Assembly: GCA_956465555.1 (NCBI GenBank)
Contig: OY101122.1
Span: 1,127,001 to 1,191,000 of the forward strand
DNA: 64,000 nt
Reading direction: 5' to 3'
Origin: Nitzschia sp. pyKryTriq1
Taxonomy: Eukaryota > Bacillariophyta > Bacillariophyceae > Bacillariales > Bacillariaceae
Both the position numbers and the translations under genes were made by a program. The notes under the pieces were generated by a model, which saw only the letters and a list, made by a program, of their open reading frames with translations, was not told the DNA's origin and made no database searches. Shown here one piece after another: positions 48,501 through 57,695 of this stretch. Position 1 is the stretch's first letter. Each line of letters opens with the position of its first letter.

Positions 48501-48699
48501 TATCACGACTTTTCGAGTGCGGAACATACGTGAGAATTTCTGCTTTCGAGTCTTCCATATGAGTAGTCATCCTCAATTGTACACTCCTTGTGTCTCTTTC
48601 ACTTTTGCGGTGATTTTGTCGTAGAAAGCAATGTAAGGAATCCTCCGATACGCCTCTACTCTGCAGCCCCCGAAATGGAAATGGCTTGAGCTTCGACAT
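45580..48699 (-). CDS. Large Ser/Arg/Lys-rich protein (1039 aa), unknown function
   Basis: One open frame, not recognised. Most of it is charged and likely disordered. An RS tract (FRRSRSRSRSRSRSRGRS, about 279-297) resembles those of splicing factors. Residues about 421-475 hold three copies of a unit reading KGNGTIAALAQEMKS, KGNGKIASLETELKS and KGKGTIAALAKEV. A folded-looking helical region at about 740-900 includes AYELLSYDDKKALNRIKKYI-type sequence (DPYELLSYDDKKALNRIKKY) and ATLRSSSVWKGQARHYVASS. Close to the C-terminus are LNLCATPGCGLRYRS and an acidic stretch. The absence of RRM motifs argues against a classical SR protein. It converges on gamma-tubulin (162 bp between stops). Confidence 0.75.
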   Translation of the reverse strand: MSKLKPFPFRGLQSRGVSEDSLHCFLRQNHRKSERDTRSVQLRMTTHMEDSKAEILTYVPHSKSRDSFQDVCENLRGRREALKLPPRPPPTKFEDLPVESREDALDEQKKANSSNWLRESTKTTTPRTAPAKESSMVTKLTRISRLERSTSFSRAETSEAKNTLRNELGDDRSRLTNRTAPARSDRVLSSDRTPRKKLSKKRWSHDAISISTREDKRTEEDAMQEDAPLEEKSLSVSPANSKVDDASEISEGTEENETSSSFRGRSRREKINSPSRLSFRRSRSRSRSRSRSRGRSASSKNAAMQNRSVSADKSKKQSNDDEFNGLKSKFLKPIEFVKNSSRLGWYKGTKGPDQEGRNAQSSRGKFIDVEREQVHSNANLPPIIDKPVKKLPLPADIPIRASPINVIYSEKRQVVPVSRLRKGNGTIAALAQEMKSPEEKGNGKIASLETELKSQPQKGKGTIAALAKEVNLKQGDTVNISRTSSMRSQEKRNQITAQQPNYDSKAALSKPTNDVVNCLLSSITLTGEQSETPVEDEDPSFRSCLKTTSRPNETKVATKEGTTGRLNQRKEDNYAIDRAVPSPVPQETTPAPVRSLDPINSQKIRRSDHAMTRISQNAPEHPRRPKKGQSRNHDDDDDDSYITGKASVKLSTTRSIRNILKGKLSRNRAKAKPAKESKPSRQREESNNSFDDDNGSTAAEVDPYELLSYDDKKALNRIKKYILETQELLRRAASTMQDDAREVDILTAKAFAYANEAEKLSATLRSSSVWKGQARHYVASSLSSCAETNSFVDRVNEEEYLRRLEGLSLTDFGPSLLCGNRDTGVSCDETKSVVFETMQMLGTLRKNLWLPPSATASIQAATSGTAQLRWLNYGKKPVQGEGLNLCATPGCGLRYRSTVLSGELDGLIDDKLPLSVPEHLSLAAHAEDESSVVEPDAPSWTDMWSSKKDFEKNKDPQPKNVTFSETAPVVVIEPSQNDIPEDAESQSGRITYATDHTSVFSGASTTTFSVAKDFLDVMGSHCVDRLCCGPGKDFDFPMD

Positions 48700-49130
48700 T
48701 GACAGAGAGATGCTGTAGCGGAGAGAGGCTCATCTCAAAAATCTTCAACACTATATGGATACTGTAATTTGGTGACCGCCCGGCGGATCCACACCCTAAT
48801 GTAAAATAAAATATAAGATTCGTTTTGGATATAATCATTGGAATACTGATATGCCCTATGTTGTAAGTAACCATCGCCAGTAGGAAATCCTGTTTCCGTT
48901 GACCCGTTGGGTCAGATAAAGATCGAAGTGGTCAAATAATGTCCACGACGACTGACTGCAAGACGAAAACTTCCAGCCACCGAAATTAAAAAGTGAGGCA
49001 CAAAAACCCTACGAGTACCGCGGTAAAGGAGCTTTCTTCTTTGAACGACAAAGGACAATCTGGGACGGGGCGTTGATGGTTACATTCATCTTGTACAAAG
49101 CAAGCACAATTTTTCTCTTGAGTATCTATA
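48700..49130. other. Divergent promoter region
   Basis: About 430 bp between the 1039-aa gene and WDR18; no gene seen. Confidence 0.6.
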
Positions 49131-50831
49131 ATGCCTATCGATAAACAGGTCATATGTGTTTCCACTACCAAACCAACAACTTCGCTCTCTCCAACTGGAG
49201 GCGGGGGAACGATGACGGTAGTGGATCCCATGACCGGCGCCTGCCTGTCTTCTCTCCGAGTGACGGCGGACATGTCTGGCAAAAATGCAATAGGGATTTC
49301 GTCTGCCTCGGCCTTCCCATCTTCATTTATGGTTGCGACAAATAACGCCAATAATCGGTTGGCGATTGCCTATGGGAGCAACAAGGCGAAAAAAGGCGAC
49401 ACGTACGCCATGTTGCTTTCGATCCGTTCAGCGTCTTCTCCGCCGATAATACACTGGAAGTGCCGTTTGCCCGAAGCCGATTTAACTGGAGGCCTTTCTG
49501 TATCACCATGTGGACACTATGTTGTTGGTGGAGGTGCCAGTGGCACGTGTTTCGTTTGGAGTTCACTGGGAGGTGGAGACTTGCTTCGAACTTTCAAGGC
49601 CCACTATCGATCCGTCACGTGCTTGGCATGGAGTGACTGCGGGCGATACTTGGTGACGGGTGGAGCCGATGGTATGGTACATTTATACTCGCTGATGGAA
49701 CTAGTGGACAAATCGGGTCGTAGCTCGAAAAGAGCCATCACACCACTTCACACGTGGTCCCTCCATCATTTCCCTGTGACTTGCCTGACTCCAATGGATA
49801 GTGGACGGATGGCATCTAGTGCTGAAGATGGGCACATTGTCATCATGGAATTATTTTCCAAGTTGACAGTGTCAACAATCAAAGTCCCAGATGGAGTCAC
49901 ATGTCTCACATACCACGATAGCAGGTTATTTGCGGGAACGAACGGTGGGAGAATTTTTTCTATGGATTTGGATGCCTACGCCATGCACCAGACAGAGAAG
50001 CAAGGTGCCATGATAAGTCAAATTGAACGCAAGAAGCAAGAAGAATTTCTCACAGCACAAGAACAAGTATTCGGCAAACCAAACGAGGACGAGAGTGCTT
50101 CTACTCGCCTCTTTCAATCAGAATGGATTGGTCATGAACGTTCTGTCTCGTCCATTGCCTTTTTAGTTGAGGGTTATGAAGAACGCCTCATCAGCGGCGA
50201 CCAGCAAGGCCAGCTTCGGATCTGGGATGTAGAGTCAAGGACCTGTCTCAAGGTGTTGCAGCCATGGTCCAATACTCATGCATCTATGGCTACTAGTGCA
50301 GCTGAAAAAACGAGCAAATCTTCCGAGGGTGGAAGCCACCCGATTTCATCCATAATGATCGTTGCTCAGCCCCAAGATGCTTCATCGAGTGTTGCCTCTT
50401 CTGGGATGTTTGCGGTGCCGGCCGCTTCTCATCAAAAGAGCCAGCTCGGAATTGCAACTCTAATTCCGCCGCTGCAAAGGTATACACAGGAACAACAACA
50501 AACCAACTCGGCCGCAAATGCAGCTGGTGCCTCGGCGTCCTGCGCGACGACTGTTCCATTCCTCAAATGCAATCGAAAAACGGAATCATTGGATTTCTGG
50601 CAAGCCCGGACAATTCCTCGCAAGCGAAAGAGAAGCTCTAGAGCCAGCGATATTATTAGTTATGAATCTGTCGAAGGAGCAGGTAAAGGACAAGGCGAGG
50701 CCAAACTTCTTGAGGAGGCTCGAGCCAAAATTGCCCAACTGGAGAAAGATCTTGCAACAAAGGGAGTGGAAGTAGCACGATGGGAGAAGGTGAACAACAA
50801 GCTCGTCGCCAAGCTAAAAACTAGCAATTGA
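49131..50831 (+). CDS. WDR18: WD40 protein WDR18/Ipi3 (Rix1/PELP1 complex)
   Basis: 566 aa. WD40 repeats occupy about residues 30-390. The most diagnostic segment is GGLSVSPCGHYVVGGGASGTCFVWSS, then LLRTFKAHYRSVTCLAWSDC and VTGGADGMVHLYSLMELV, as in WDR18 and yeast Ipi3. A later blade reads EERLISGDQQGQLRIWDVES. The C-terminus is a coiled coil (EARAKIAQLEKDLATKGVEV), also a feature of WDR18. The protein is part of the Rix1/PELP1-TEX10-WDR18 complex that works with Midasin in late 60S maturation. An insert of about 110 low-complexity Ser/Ala/Gln residues (390-500) separates propeller and coil. Single exon; the ATG is the first in frame. Confidence 0.85.
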   Translation: MPIDKQVICVSTTKPTTSLSPTGGGGTMTVVDPMTGACLSSLRVTADMSGKNAIGISSASAFPSSFMVATNNANNRLAIAYGSNKAKKGDTYAMLLSIRSASSPPIIHWKCRLPEADLTGGLSVSPCGHYVVGGGASGTCFVWSSLGGGDLLRTFKAHYRSVTCLAWSDCGRYLVTGGADGMVHLYSLMELVDKSGRSSKRAITPLHTWSLHHFPVTCLTPMDSGRMASSAEDGHIVIMELFSKLTVSTIKVPDGVTCLTYHDSRLFAGTNGGRIFSMDLDAYAMHQTEKQGAMISQIERKKQEEFLTAQEQVFGKPNEDESASTRLFQSEWIGHERSVSSIAFLVEGYEERLISGDQQGQLRIWDVESRTCLKVLQPWSNTHASMATSAAEKTSKSSEGGSHPISSIMIVAQPQDASSSVASSGMFAVPAASHQKSQLGIATLIPPLQRYTQEQQQTNSAANAAGASASCATTVPFLKCNRKTESLDFWQARTIPRKRKRSSRASDIISYESVEGAGKGQGEAKLLEEARAKIAQLEKDLATKGVEVARWEKVNNKLVAKLKTSN

Positions 50832-50975
50832 GAGCTATGTAAAATTATAATATGATTTTGTCTCGTGGACAGTTTCGTTCCTGTTGCTGTGGAGGAATTC
50901 AAATGTTGCGAGGGAAGCGGCCAATTCCCAGGATATTATAAGGTGGTTGTAGAGAGTGATGGCCACCAAGTTCTG

Positions 50976-51956
50976 CTATAGCCCCTTGGACACCTTGCTT
51001 TCGTCCCAACCGCCCTTATTTTGATACAGAGCGCGTCTCTTGTAATATCGAATCTTGGACATGAGGAGGTCGTAAGTCCACTTGAAGTTGAGAATGCAAA
51101 ACGATGAATGCAAAACGGGGCTGATGAGCTCAATGTTCAGATAGGTTCCACTTTTGGCGGATTCCACCCTCCACCGATTGACAATGTAGCCCATCATCAC
51201 CGGATACAGTATACACCGAATGCCGATCCATGTGATGTAAAAGCAGATTGAAATAAGTTTGACTCGAACCGACACGAAACTCAGATCAATGATCCAGGGT
51301 GGGAAACCAGCTTTGTTAAAAACTCTTCGAGCGATCAAGAACCAAGTGTTGATTTCGACACTCATGCAAGCTCCCATGCACCATCGCAACTCTGGCTTAT
51401 AGTAAGGAACCATAATATAAAGCAAGGTAACAAGATGGTGTTGCATGATGGTAGAGGGGCTTTTGACGCATTTTGGAATGACAAGAATCCACAGTAAATC
51501 GACCAAAAAATACATGGATGTGCAGCCGAAGAAAACATCAAACCATTCTCCTGTCCAGGCATCGGCAATGGTCTGCTTCTTTTTTAAACGAAACATCAGA
51601 TCCCAATTCCAGTTCATCACATTCAATACTATGATGGGAATCAATACAATCAGGTTGAAGAAATCGTGGGTATCTCTGTACCAGTCCTCTTCGTGAGTTG
51701 GAACACCTGGAAGGACGATTTTGCGTTCCGCGTCGACTCGAAAGTGATGCTCGAGGAGCGGTGTACGTAGCTTAGGAGGAGCTGATCGAGCTCTTCTCCG
51801 CCGAAATCGCCTCAGCGATTGGAATGGGCTGCGAAATCCCATGCCCGTCCTGGTGCTGGGCTGGTCCTTTTGTGGGGGCGTCGATGGACATTCATCATGA
51901 GATGATTGTTGTCCTGGCATAACTTGGAATGTAGTGGATCGTTGAGCGCTGGACAT
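50976..51956 (-). CDS. TLC-like multi-pass membrane protein (paralogue 2, intronless)
   Basis: 326 aa, single exon. It is a clear paralogue of the gene at 41707-42809: DFFNLIVLIPIIVLNVMNWN, CVKSPSTIMQHHLVTLLYIM, SVEINTWFLIARRVF and ITWIGIRCILYP all have counterparts. Five to six hydrophobic helices lie between residues 95 and 300. The N-terminal ~80 residues are a basic extension (PFQSLRRFRRRRARSAPPKL) absent from paralogue 1 and likely cytosolic. A TLC-type role in ER lipid metabolism is possible but unproven. It converges on WDR18, with 144 bp between the stops. Confidence 0.78.
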   Translation of the reverse strand: MSSAQRSTTFQVMPGQQSSHDECPSTPPQKDQPSTRTGMGFRSPFQSLRRFRRRRARSAPPKLRTPLLEHHFRVDAERKIVLPGVPTHEEDWYRDTHDFFNLIVLIPIIVLNVMNWNWDLMFRLKKKQTIADAWTGEWFDVFFGCTSMYFLVDLLWILVIPKCVKSPSTIMQHHLVTLLYIMVPYYKPELRWCMGACMSVEINTWFLIARRVFNKAGFPPWIIDLSFVSVRVKLISICFYITWIGIRCILYPVMMGYIVNRWRVESAKSGTYLNIELISPVLHSSFCILNFKWTYDLLMSKIRYYKRRALYQNKGGWDESKVSKGL

Positions 51957-52885
51957 ATCGAGTGCTTGTTATTGTAAGGAGCAAGCGAGGTTACTGGTGC
52001 TGAAACAATATCAATAAGGGAATCTGAAGATTCTTGTGGCGGCGCTTCGGATTCGGAATTCGGGCAGTCAAGTCGTACGTACTCGATGACACGCCTAAAC
52101 TGCACTTTTTACGGGCACGGCGGCGATTGAGCAAGGAAACCACAGCTCGAAAGGGGATGCGACAATTGAAGAGGTAGCTGCCAATTCAAAAGTAGTGAAT
52201 AGAGAGGAGAGGACCTTGGCGTTGTCTTCCAACTGAAATGAAACGATGGGAAGGCTTCCGGTTGGAGGTTGTGTTTCAAAAAAATCGCTCGCCCGTGGAT
52301 TTTGATTTTGTGTCGTTGAAGTTCTGGCGGCGGCGCGCGGGCGCTCTCCTCTACCGGTAGAGCGGCTTCTGTTCTTTTGACTTTTGACTGAGCGCGTCGG
52401 CCGGCACACAGCGCCATGCCACTCCATCGGCCCCCCCCTCGCTCGTACACGTACCGCCCCGGCCCCCATCACCAAGACATGTCGTGTGTCGTGTCCTGGT
52501 CGTGTCGCGTTTACTTCTGGTCGAACTAATCAATGTGAGAACAACGCGCGCGAAAAACGAAGGAGAAACAACCACAACAGAGGAGGGAGGAGGAGGAGGA
52601 GGAGGAGTCGTGTCAGCGAAGATGCGAGCGGGCAAAAGTACCGGTACGAGGTACCGTACGAGGTATGAAGCATTACTGTATGTACTGCTACCGGTACAGT
52701 AGATCTTTGACCTTGGCGATGATGGATCCGACGACGATAAACCCGATGCCCGATCAATGACCCGAGACGAGACTTCTCGTTCCCCATCACACCACTCATT
52801 CCGTTTCCAAATTTGCCTCATACCCATACTTCGCAAGCGAAGAACCTAATTCTCACTAGTTGTGCTACGACAAAAGACACAAACA
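51957..52885. other. Divergent intergenic region
   Basis: About 930 bp, no gene. It holds a GGA repeat at 52580-52607 and TACCGGTA copies near 52350, 52641 and 52690. Confidence 0.6.
52580..52607. repeat. (GGA)n trinucleotide tract
   Basis: AGGAGGGAGGAGGAGGAGGA run in the intergenic DNA upstream of the DUF866 gene. Confidence 0.85.
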
Positions 52886-53518
52886 ATGGTAGTGTACATT
52901 TTGTCGATCCAAGCAGATTTGGAGGGGGTGGCGTCGTTGACGCTGAAGCCTGACGCTGATCTGTGCTTCTCCGTCCGCCACCCCATCGACCAGTCCGAAG
53001 TTCGCGAACGGATCGTCATCGATAGGACCGCTTACGAAGAGCCGGTGGATGGGGGAGCGAATATCACCTCAACAAGCGATAGTCGTGTTCACCACCATGC
53101 ACACGGGCGCACGAACAAGCATCACCATCCCAAACACGCCGAAGCACCGTGCCACTTTGCCCTGAAATGGCCAGGAGCGACGCAGCGTTCGACGATTCGA
53201 GTGATCGATCCTGCTGTGGAATCGGTCGAGGATCACGGGAAGAAGTCCAAAAAGAAAATGCCAGACTTGGCACTTCAGATCACCGCGGATGACAGTGGTC
53301 GGCGTGTGGCTCTTCTAGCCTTGGATTGCGAAGACATCGAACCATTTGCGTTTCATCTTTTGGGCAACGAATTGGTCGTGACCAACACGGCTGGCGAAAC
53401 GTTTGATTCAGATTTGGAATGGACATCAACTGGTAAAGATACAATGGAATGGAGCGCCTATGATCTAGCCAGCGGTACGACTCGAATCACCGACTTTCGA
53501 GCGACCATTGATCATTAG
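52886..53518 (+). CDS. DUF866/CZIB-family protein lacking both CXXC motifs
   Basis: 210 aa. The start MVVYILSIQADLEGVASLTL and the end LDCEDIEPFAFHLLGNELVV with EWSAYDLASGTTRITDF align with the DUF866 (C1orf123/CZIB) family along its whole length. In that family two CXXC pairs bind zinc. Here the first pair position reads RHPI (CFSVRHPIDQSEV) and the second WPGA (LKWPGATQRSTIRV), so all four ligands are lost. Between them sits an insertion with a His cluster (RVHHHAHGRTNKHHHPKH) that could bind metal another way. The ATG chosen matches the family start; the upstream codons are non-ATG. Function unknown, cytosolic. Confidence 0.75.
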   Translation: MVVYILSIQADLEGVASLTLKPDADLCFSVRHPIDQSEVRERIVIDRTAYEEPVDGGANITSTSDSRVHHHAHGRTNKHHHPKHAEAPCHFALKWPGATQRSTIRVIDPAVESVEDHGKKSKKKMPDLALQITADDSGRRVALLALDCEDIEPFAFHLLGNELVVTNTAGETFDSDLEWTSTGKDTMEWSAYDLASGTTRITDFRATIDH

Positions 53519-53785
53519 AGGTACTGTAGAAGCAGAGAAACAAGGCGTGGTGAATTAGACATCCAATGTTTGGCTTTTGACTTGTTTTTTGTGCTAGAGT
53601 AGAGTAGGGTACACATGTTACACTTCAAGCGGAAAAAATGCAATACTTGGGAGTCTTTCTCTGAAAAGAAATCGATTTGAATCACACACGTTCTCTTCGA
53701 TTCAAAACTCTATGTTCGAACATCAGAGATAAGAAGCCGCCATCATGCCAAAGCTTCGTAGTGCTTTTCTTGGAAGGTTGGCCGG

Positions 53786-54703
53786 TTATTGCAAATCGCC
53801 ACGGCCCGATCCATCCTCCTTCATGCTGAACATGAGGAAGTGGGCCACCTCTCCATTTTCCGTAGCTTCCACTCCGGTTGCCTTCACTTCCAGTGGGGTA
53901 CCATCTCCATGGATCTCAGCTCCGTCGTGCTTTGCCAAACTTTTGCCGTTCACTTCCAATGTTCCCTCAACGCACAGCAAGTAAGCTTGACGGCCATTTG
54001 CCAAGTCCAAAGGGACAGATTTGCCCAATTCCAATTCTGCAGCATATGTGTCGACGTCTTGGTTGACTTTCACAGGGGTATCGACAGCATCATTGCTAGT
54101 ATCCGAGGCCAAATATTGTACTTCATTCTTCTTTGCCTCACAGTTCGTGGATGCATTATATGAACCATAGTTGGGTGCAAGCCCCCTCGAACGGGGAACA
54201 ATCCAAGTCTGAATGAAGCGCAAGGGCTTCTCAGAATGGTTGTACTCCGAATGCTGAACACCAGTACCAGCAGTCATGAACTGGATGCTTCCACGTCCCA
54301 GCGACTCTTTTGATCCCATATTGTCTTGATGAGTCAGGTCTCCGTGGACGATGTAGGTAATGATTTCCATGTCTCGATGAGGGTGGGCACCAAAGCCACG
54401 CTTCGGTTGGACGAGATCGTCATTCATGACTCGCATAATCCCAAAGCTGCTATTCAAAGGGTTGTGATATTCAGCAAACGAAAAGTGGAATCTTGACTTG
54501 AGCCAGTTTCCGTTGGTCCAGGCAGGATCGAAGCCAGGGTTAGGACCGTTGCCGAACCAGGACGGATTGGGCTCGGAGATGAAGAGTTTTTCGTTCGGGA
54601 CGACTTTGATGCGAGGAGCCATGGTGCTTTGTGTCCGTTTTATGATGCTTTTGGATGGTGAAAATGTGTTGCTAAAGAGTACTTGTAGTTGCTTGGCAAT
54701 CAT
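53786..54703 (-). CDS. Pirin-family protein
   Basis: 305 aa from the chosen ATG. It is a bicupin of the pirin family (metal-dependent; members are transcription cofactors or quercetinase-like dioxygenases). The metal ligands are visible: HPHRDMEIITY (two His), then GVQHSEYNHSE (His and Glu). The preceding motif GFGAHPHRD and the QTWIVPRSRGLAPNY segment are typical. The start could be MAPRIKVV, but the 27 residues from MIAKQLQVLFSNTFSPSKSI to KRTQST are basic and hydroxylated like a mitochondrial presequence, so I chose that ATG. A still longer reading to 54868 has no signal character. The gene converges on the DUF866 gene. Confidence 0.88.
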   Translation of the reverse strand: MIAKQLQVLFSNTFSPSKSIIKRTQSTMAPRIKVVPNEKLFISEPNPSWFGNGPNPGFDPAWTNGNWLKSRFHFSFAEYHNPLNSSFGIMRVMNDDLVQPKRGFGAHPHRDMEIITYIVHGDLTHQDNMGSKESLGRGSIQFMTAGTGVQHSEYNHSEKPLRFIQTWIVPRSRGLAPNYGSYNASTNCEAKKNEVQYLASDTSNDAVDTPVKVNQDVDTYAAELELGKSVPLDLANGRQAYLLCVEGTLEVNGKSLAKHDGAEIHGDGTPLEVKATGVEATENGEVAHFLMFSMKEDGSGRGDLQ

Positions 54704-55304
54704 ACCGGAACCTTTCTCAGATTTCAATTTATGATCCTGCCACTGCGACGGATGACGGATGCAACATGCAGCATGTTGCTCTCTCGAGAATTCTAACGAA
54801 TGTTGTGCAGAAAGGCTGACCGCGTCGCGGGTTTTTAAAGAAGTCGGAGGAGTCGTCCCAGTTCTCATGGCGGGCGGCGGCGGTATGCAAGAATAGTACG
54901 AATACTTGTACCTGGTACCGGTAGTCTCAAATGATTGCGTTTCGATGTTTCGCTCCTCTACTTTCGGTACTTCTACTATTACTACAGGCTATCCCTCTCT
55001 ACTAGCTAGTAGAGTAAGCTGTTACGAGGGTTTTTTTTTCACTTTTAGTTGCATTGGAAAGTCCATACCGGTAGTTTTTTAAAGAGCATCAAAGAGACAA
55101 CATACAGTTTGAGATAGGCGCTGTAAATCTCGCCTATGGAAAAGTCTGCCTTATCCCCGAAAACTTGTTGCCCCTTGACGATCAAGTGAAAGACAGAGAC
55201 GTACACAATTTTTTATTTCTATTTTTTGTGTTATATCAGCAGCGATATCAGGTGCTGTTCGGTTGAGGCTCTCCTCATCATATAGTTCTACGCGAGTTAG
55301 TCAC
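54704..55304. other. Intergenic region
   Basis: About 600 bp, with TACCGGTA near 54918 and 55067 and CTACTAGCTAGTAG near 55000; no gene. Confidence 0.6.
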
Positions 55305-57695
55305 TCAACTTGGCGATGGCGTCAAAACTTCGACTGTCAACACCCAGAACTTAGTGCCCACATGAAGACTGTAGGGATTAGCCGCCGTCCCCGTTTCGCC
55401 TGCAACTAGTTCCTCTTGGTAAACGATACGCCCAAGGACATAATCTGGATTCCCCTTGATGTTGTCGGTAGAAAGGTATCGATGAGGGCAATTCGTGTGA
55501 AATGCCAAATAGGTACGCTTGCCACCCGATCCCCGACCAGTTGGCATGAACAGCCCAACGTCTCCAATTTCAAAGCTGGAATGGCTGATCTTGTCGCTTT
55601 CTTTTGGGTTATCTTTCTTCGCTTCAATCAACATGTCCTGCGCAGACTTTGCCTGAGCCCTTGCCTCTTCGAGTTCCTTCCTCAGAGCAACCATTTCTTC
55701 TGAGGCAACATCCTTCGCTCGAGCTTCTGCAATATATGTCTTTGGGGCCTTCCCACCCATCCTCTCCAGGGTCTGACGCAGTATTGCATTCTCGTATGCC
55801 AGCGTTTTTCGCTCAGCATCATCCGCACCGGTCCCTGGGTCCATGATAACATCGTCATTGCCCGAGTTCTCATCTGCGCTAACGATGAGCTGGTCTTGCT
55901 GGGCAGAGGCAGTTGCCATGGCATCCTCAGAAGTAGTAGGAGCCCTGTCTTGTTGGACAGGGTGACTGTCTGCAGTCAGGGAGGATGCAGTACTGATTCC
56001 ACCAACATCAGTTACTCCCTGCATCGAGGCATCTGGAAGATCAGCTGGGCCCACATCTGGAAGGGTATCCAGTTCCACCAAAGCCGGCAATTGGGGAGTG
56101 AACAGTGGTGGAGGGGTGGCAAGTGTAGGTACAAAGATTTCGAAGAAAGGTGGCATCAAATGTCTTCCAGGGCCTCGCAGAAATCGTTCTCTTGCCCGAA
56201 CTTCGTCACTCCGCATCACGGCCAGGCGCTCCATCATGGTTGCAGAATTCGAGGAAACTGCCTGACCGTAAGCTCGTCGCCTGCGCAACTCGGATAAAAA
56301 GTCCCGGTAGGAGTTGGATAGCTCTGCAACATGCTCCAAGTGGACCACGTTATCACACTGTTGCGTCAAGGCTGCCTTCAGCACACTCACACTGGAAAGG
56401 ACGCGTTGGATGGAAGACTGGGCTACACTGACGTCTCGCAGCCTGATTTTCATCCGCTTCATAGCTTCAGTCTTCGCATCAGCGACTTTCTGCATCAACT
56501 CCTTCATTGCCTTGTCATCAGCTTCCATATCGGGTACTACATCTTTCGAGTCATTTGATATCTGTCGTAGTGGAGTGAAAGCCTTTTGGACCTCGTCTTC
56601 TTTGCCTTGCTCTGTCTCTGCGTTTATAGCATCCATAATGATTTTGACTACCGTCCCGTGGTCGGCCGTAAGCTTCTCCAGTCGCTTCGCCTGGCGGTCT
56701 CGGATCTTCTGTGCCACATCAAATACTTCGTCACTGAGTTTTTGAATCTCCTGTTCGTTGATAAGGTCCTGTCTTGTTTCACCTTCACGTGACGATGGTG
56801 ATCCGATTCTGCTAAAGGCTGTATCGAGTTCCGAAAATAGACCCAACAGGCGATCGTGCGAAGTCTGACATTGATGTGCCCACTGTCTCTCTCGCTCTAC
56901 TGGAACAGTATCTAGAAGGGTCTGCATCATTCTTCCAGAGCCCCGAGCAATGGTGACAAGGGACGGGTGCAGAGGAACGTTTCCCAAACTACTCAGAATG
57001 GGTTCAAACCGCTGCAACAAGGATGAGTGCGCAGCGGTTTTAGTTTGAAAAAGGGCAGTGAATTCGCTCCTCGTTCTGGTAGCACCATTGAAGTGGTCAG
57101 AAAGATTGGAAACGGCCGCCCGAAGCGCTCGTGCCATCACAGCCTGCTCTTGGACACACTGACGGCATGCTTGGAGTCTCATGTCTGCTCCGTCCGCCAG
57201 GACGCGACCCTGACATAAATACAGCATGAATTGTCGCTCATAAGCAGACAAAGCTTGATGCAACGGTTGCGAGGCTATCGTGGACTGTGTCATATTAAGT
57301 GGGGAGGAGCCCGGAGCATCAGTGGGTAAATGCAGGTCCATGGGCTGTAAGCGGCAGGCGGGCGGGTCTGGCGCATTTTCAGACAGTGCCTGTTTCGAAA
57401 ACAGGAAGAGGCGACGAGCACCGGAACGCTCTGTTGTGGATAAAATGGAAGGGGGATGTGATCGTGATTGATCCTCGGAGTCCCCCGACATGGATGATTC
57501 GATGACTAGGGTTGGATCATCTTCCCTATCGCCAAGACGAAGAGAGTTTAAAATTTCCTCAGATTGTAAAGTGGTGTCCTTAGGGACCTTGTAAGGCGGT
57601 CCCAGCAAAAGAATTTGATCGGATGTAGGTATTGCTGCAGCTAGATGGTTTCGGATATTTGCCACACTGTGGTTTTCGAGCAGACACAGATAAAC
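55305..57695 (-). CDS. ATG11: Autophagy scaffold ATG11/FIP200 (first exon not resolved)
   Basis: 796 codons from the inferred acceptor CTAACAG (exon starts at 57695). The exon opens with VYLCLLENHSVANIRNHLAA, the second half of the N-terminal ubiquitin-like fold. RRLFLFSKQALSENAPDPPA is characteristic of ATG11. Long helices and a coiled coil follow (about 140-480 and 650-700). The C-terminal ~85 residues are the claw domain (GDVGLFMPTGRG, YLAFHTNCPHRYLS, NPYSLHVGTKFWVLTVEVL). ATG11/FIP200 scaffolds the Atg1/ULK1 kinase complex and binds cargo receptors through the claw. About 15-20 residues of N-terminus should lie in an upstream exon between 57700 and 58000, but I could not fit a start and donor in phase. 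The protein is compact compared with plant and animal orthologues. Confidence 0.82.
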   Translation of the reverse strand, partial: VYLCLLENHSVANIRNHLAAAIPTSDQILLLGPPYKVPKDTTLQSEEILNSLRLGDREDDPTLVIESSMSGDSEDQSRSHPPSILSTTERSGARRLFLFSKQALSENAPDPPACRLQPMDLHLPTDAPGSSPLNMTQSTIASQPLHQALSAYERQFMLYLCQGRVLADGADMRLQACRQCVQEQAVMARALRAAVSNLSDHFNGATRTRSEFTALFQTKTAAHSSLLQRFEPILSSLGNVPLHPSLVTIARGSGRMMQTLLDTVPVERERQWAHQCQTSHDRLLGLFSELDTAFSRIGSPSSREGETRQDLINEQEIQKLSDEVFDVAQKIRDRQAKRLEKLTADHGTVVKIIMDAINAETEQGKEDEVQKAFTPLRQISNDSKDVVPDMEADDKAMKELMQKVADAKTEAMKRMKIRLRDVSVAQSSIQRVLSSVSVLKAALTQQCDNVVHLEHVAELSNSYRDFLSELRRRRAYGQAVSSNSATMMERLAVMRSDEVRARERFLRGPGRHLMPPFFEIFVPTLATPPPLFTPQLPALVELDTLPDVGPADLPDASMQGVTDVGGISTASSLTADSHPVQQDRAPTTSEDAMATASAQQDQLIVSADENSGNDDVIMDPGTGADDAERKTLAYENAILRQTLERMGGKAPKTYIAEARAKDVASEEMVALRKELEEARAQAKSAQDMLIEAKKDNPKESDKISHSSFEIGDVGLFMPTGRGSGGKRTYLAFHTNCPHRYLSTDNIKGNPDYVLGRIVYQEELVAGETGTAANPYSLHVGTKFWVLTVEVLTPSPS

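Noticed and set aside
47651-48562. 303-codon plus-strand frame
   Set aside because: Antisense shadow of the 1039-aa gene; Ser/Arg-rich sequence reads open on both strands.
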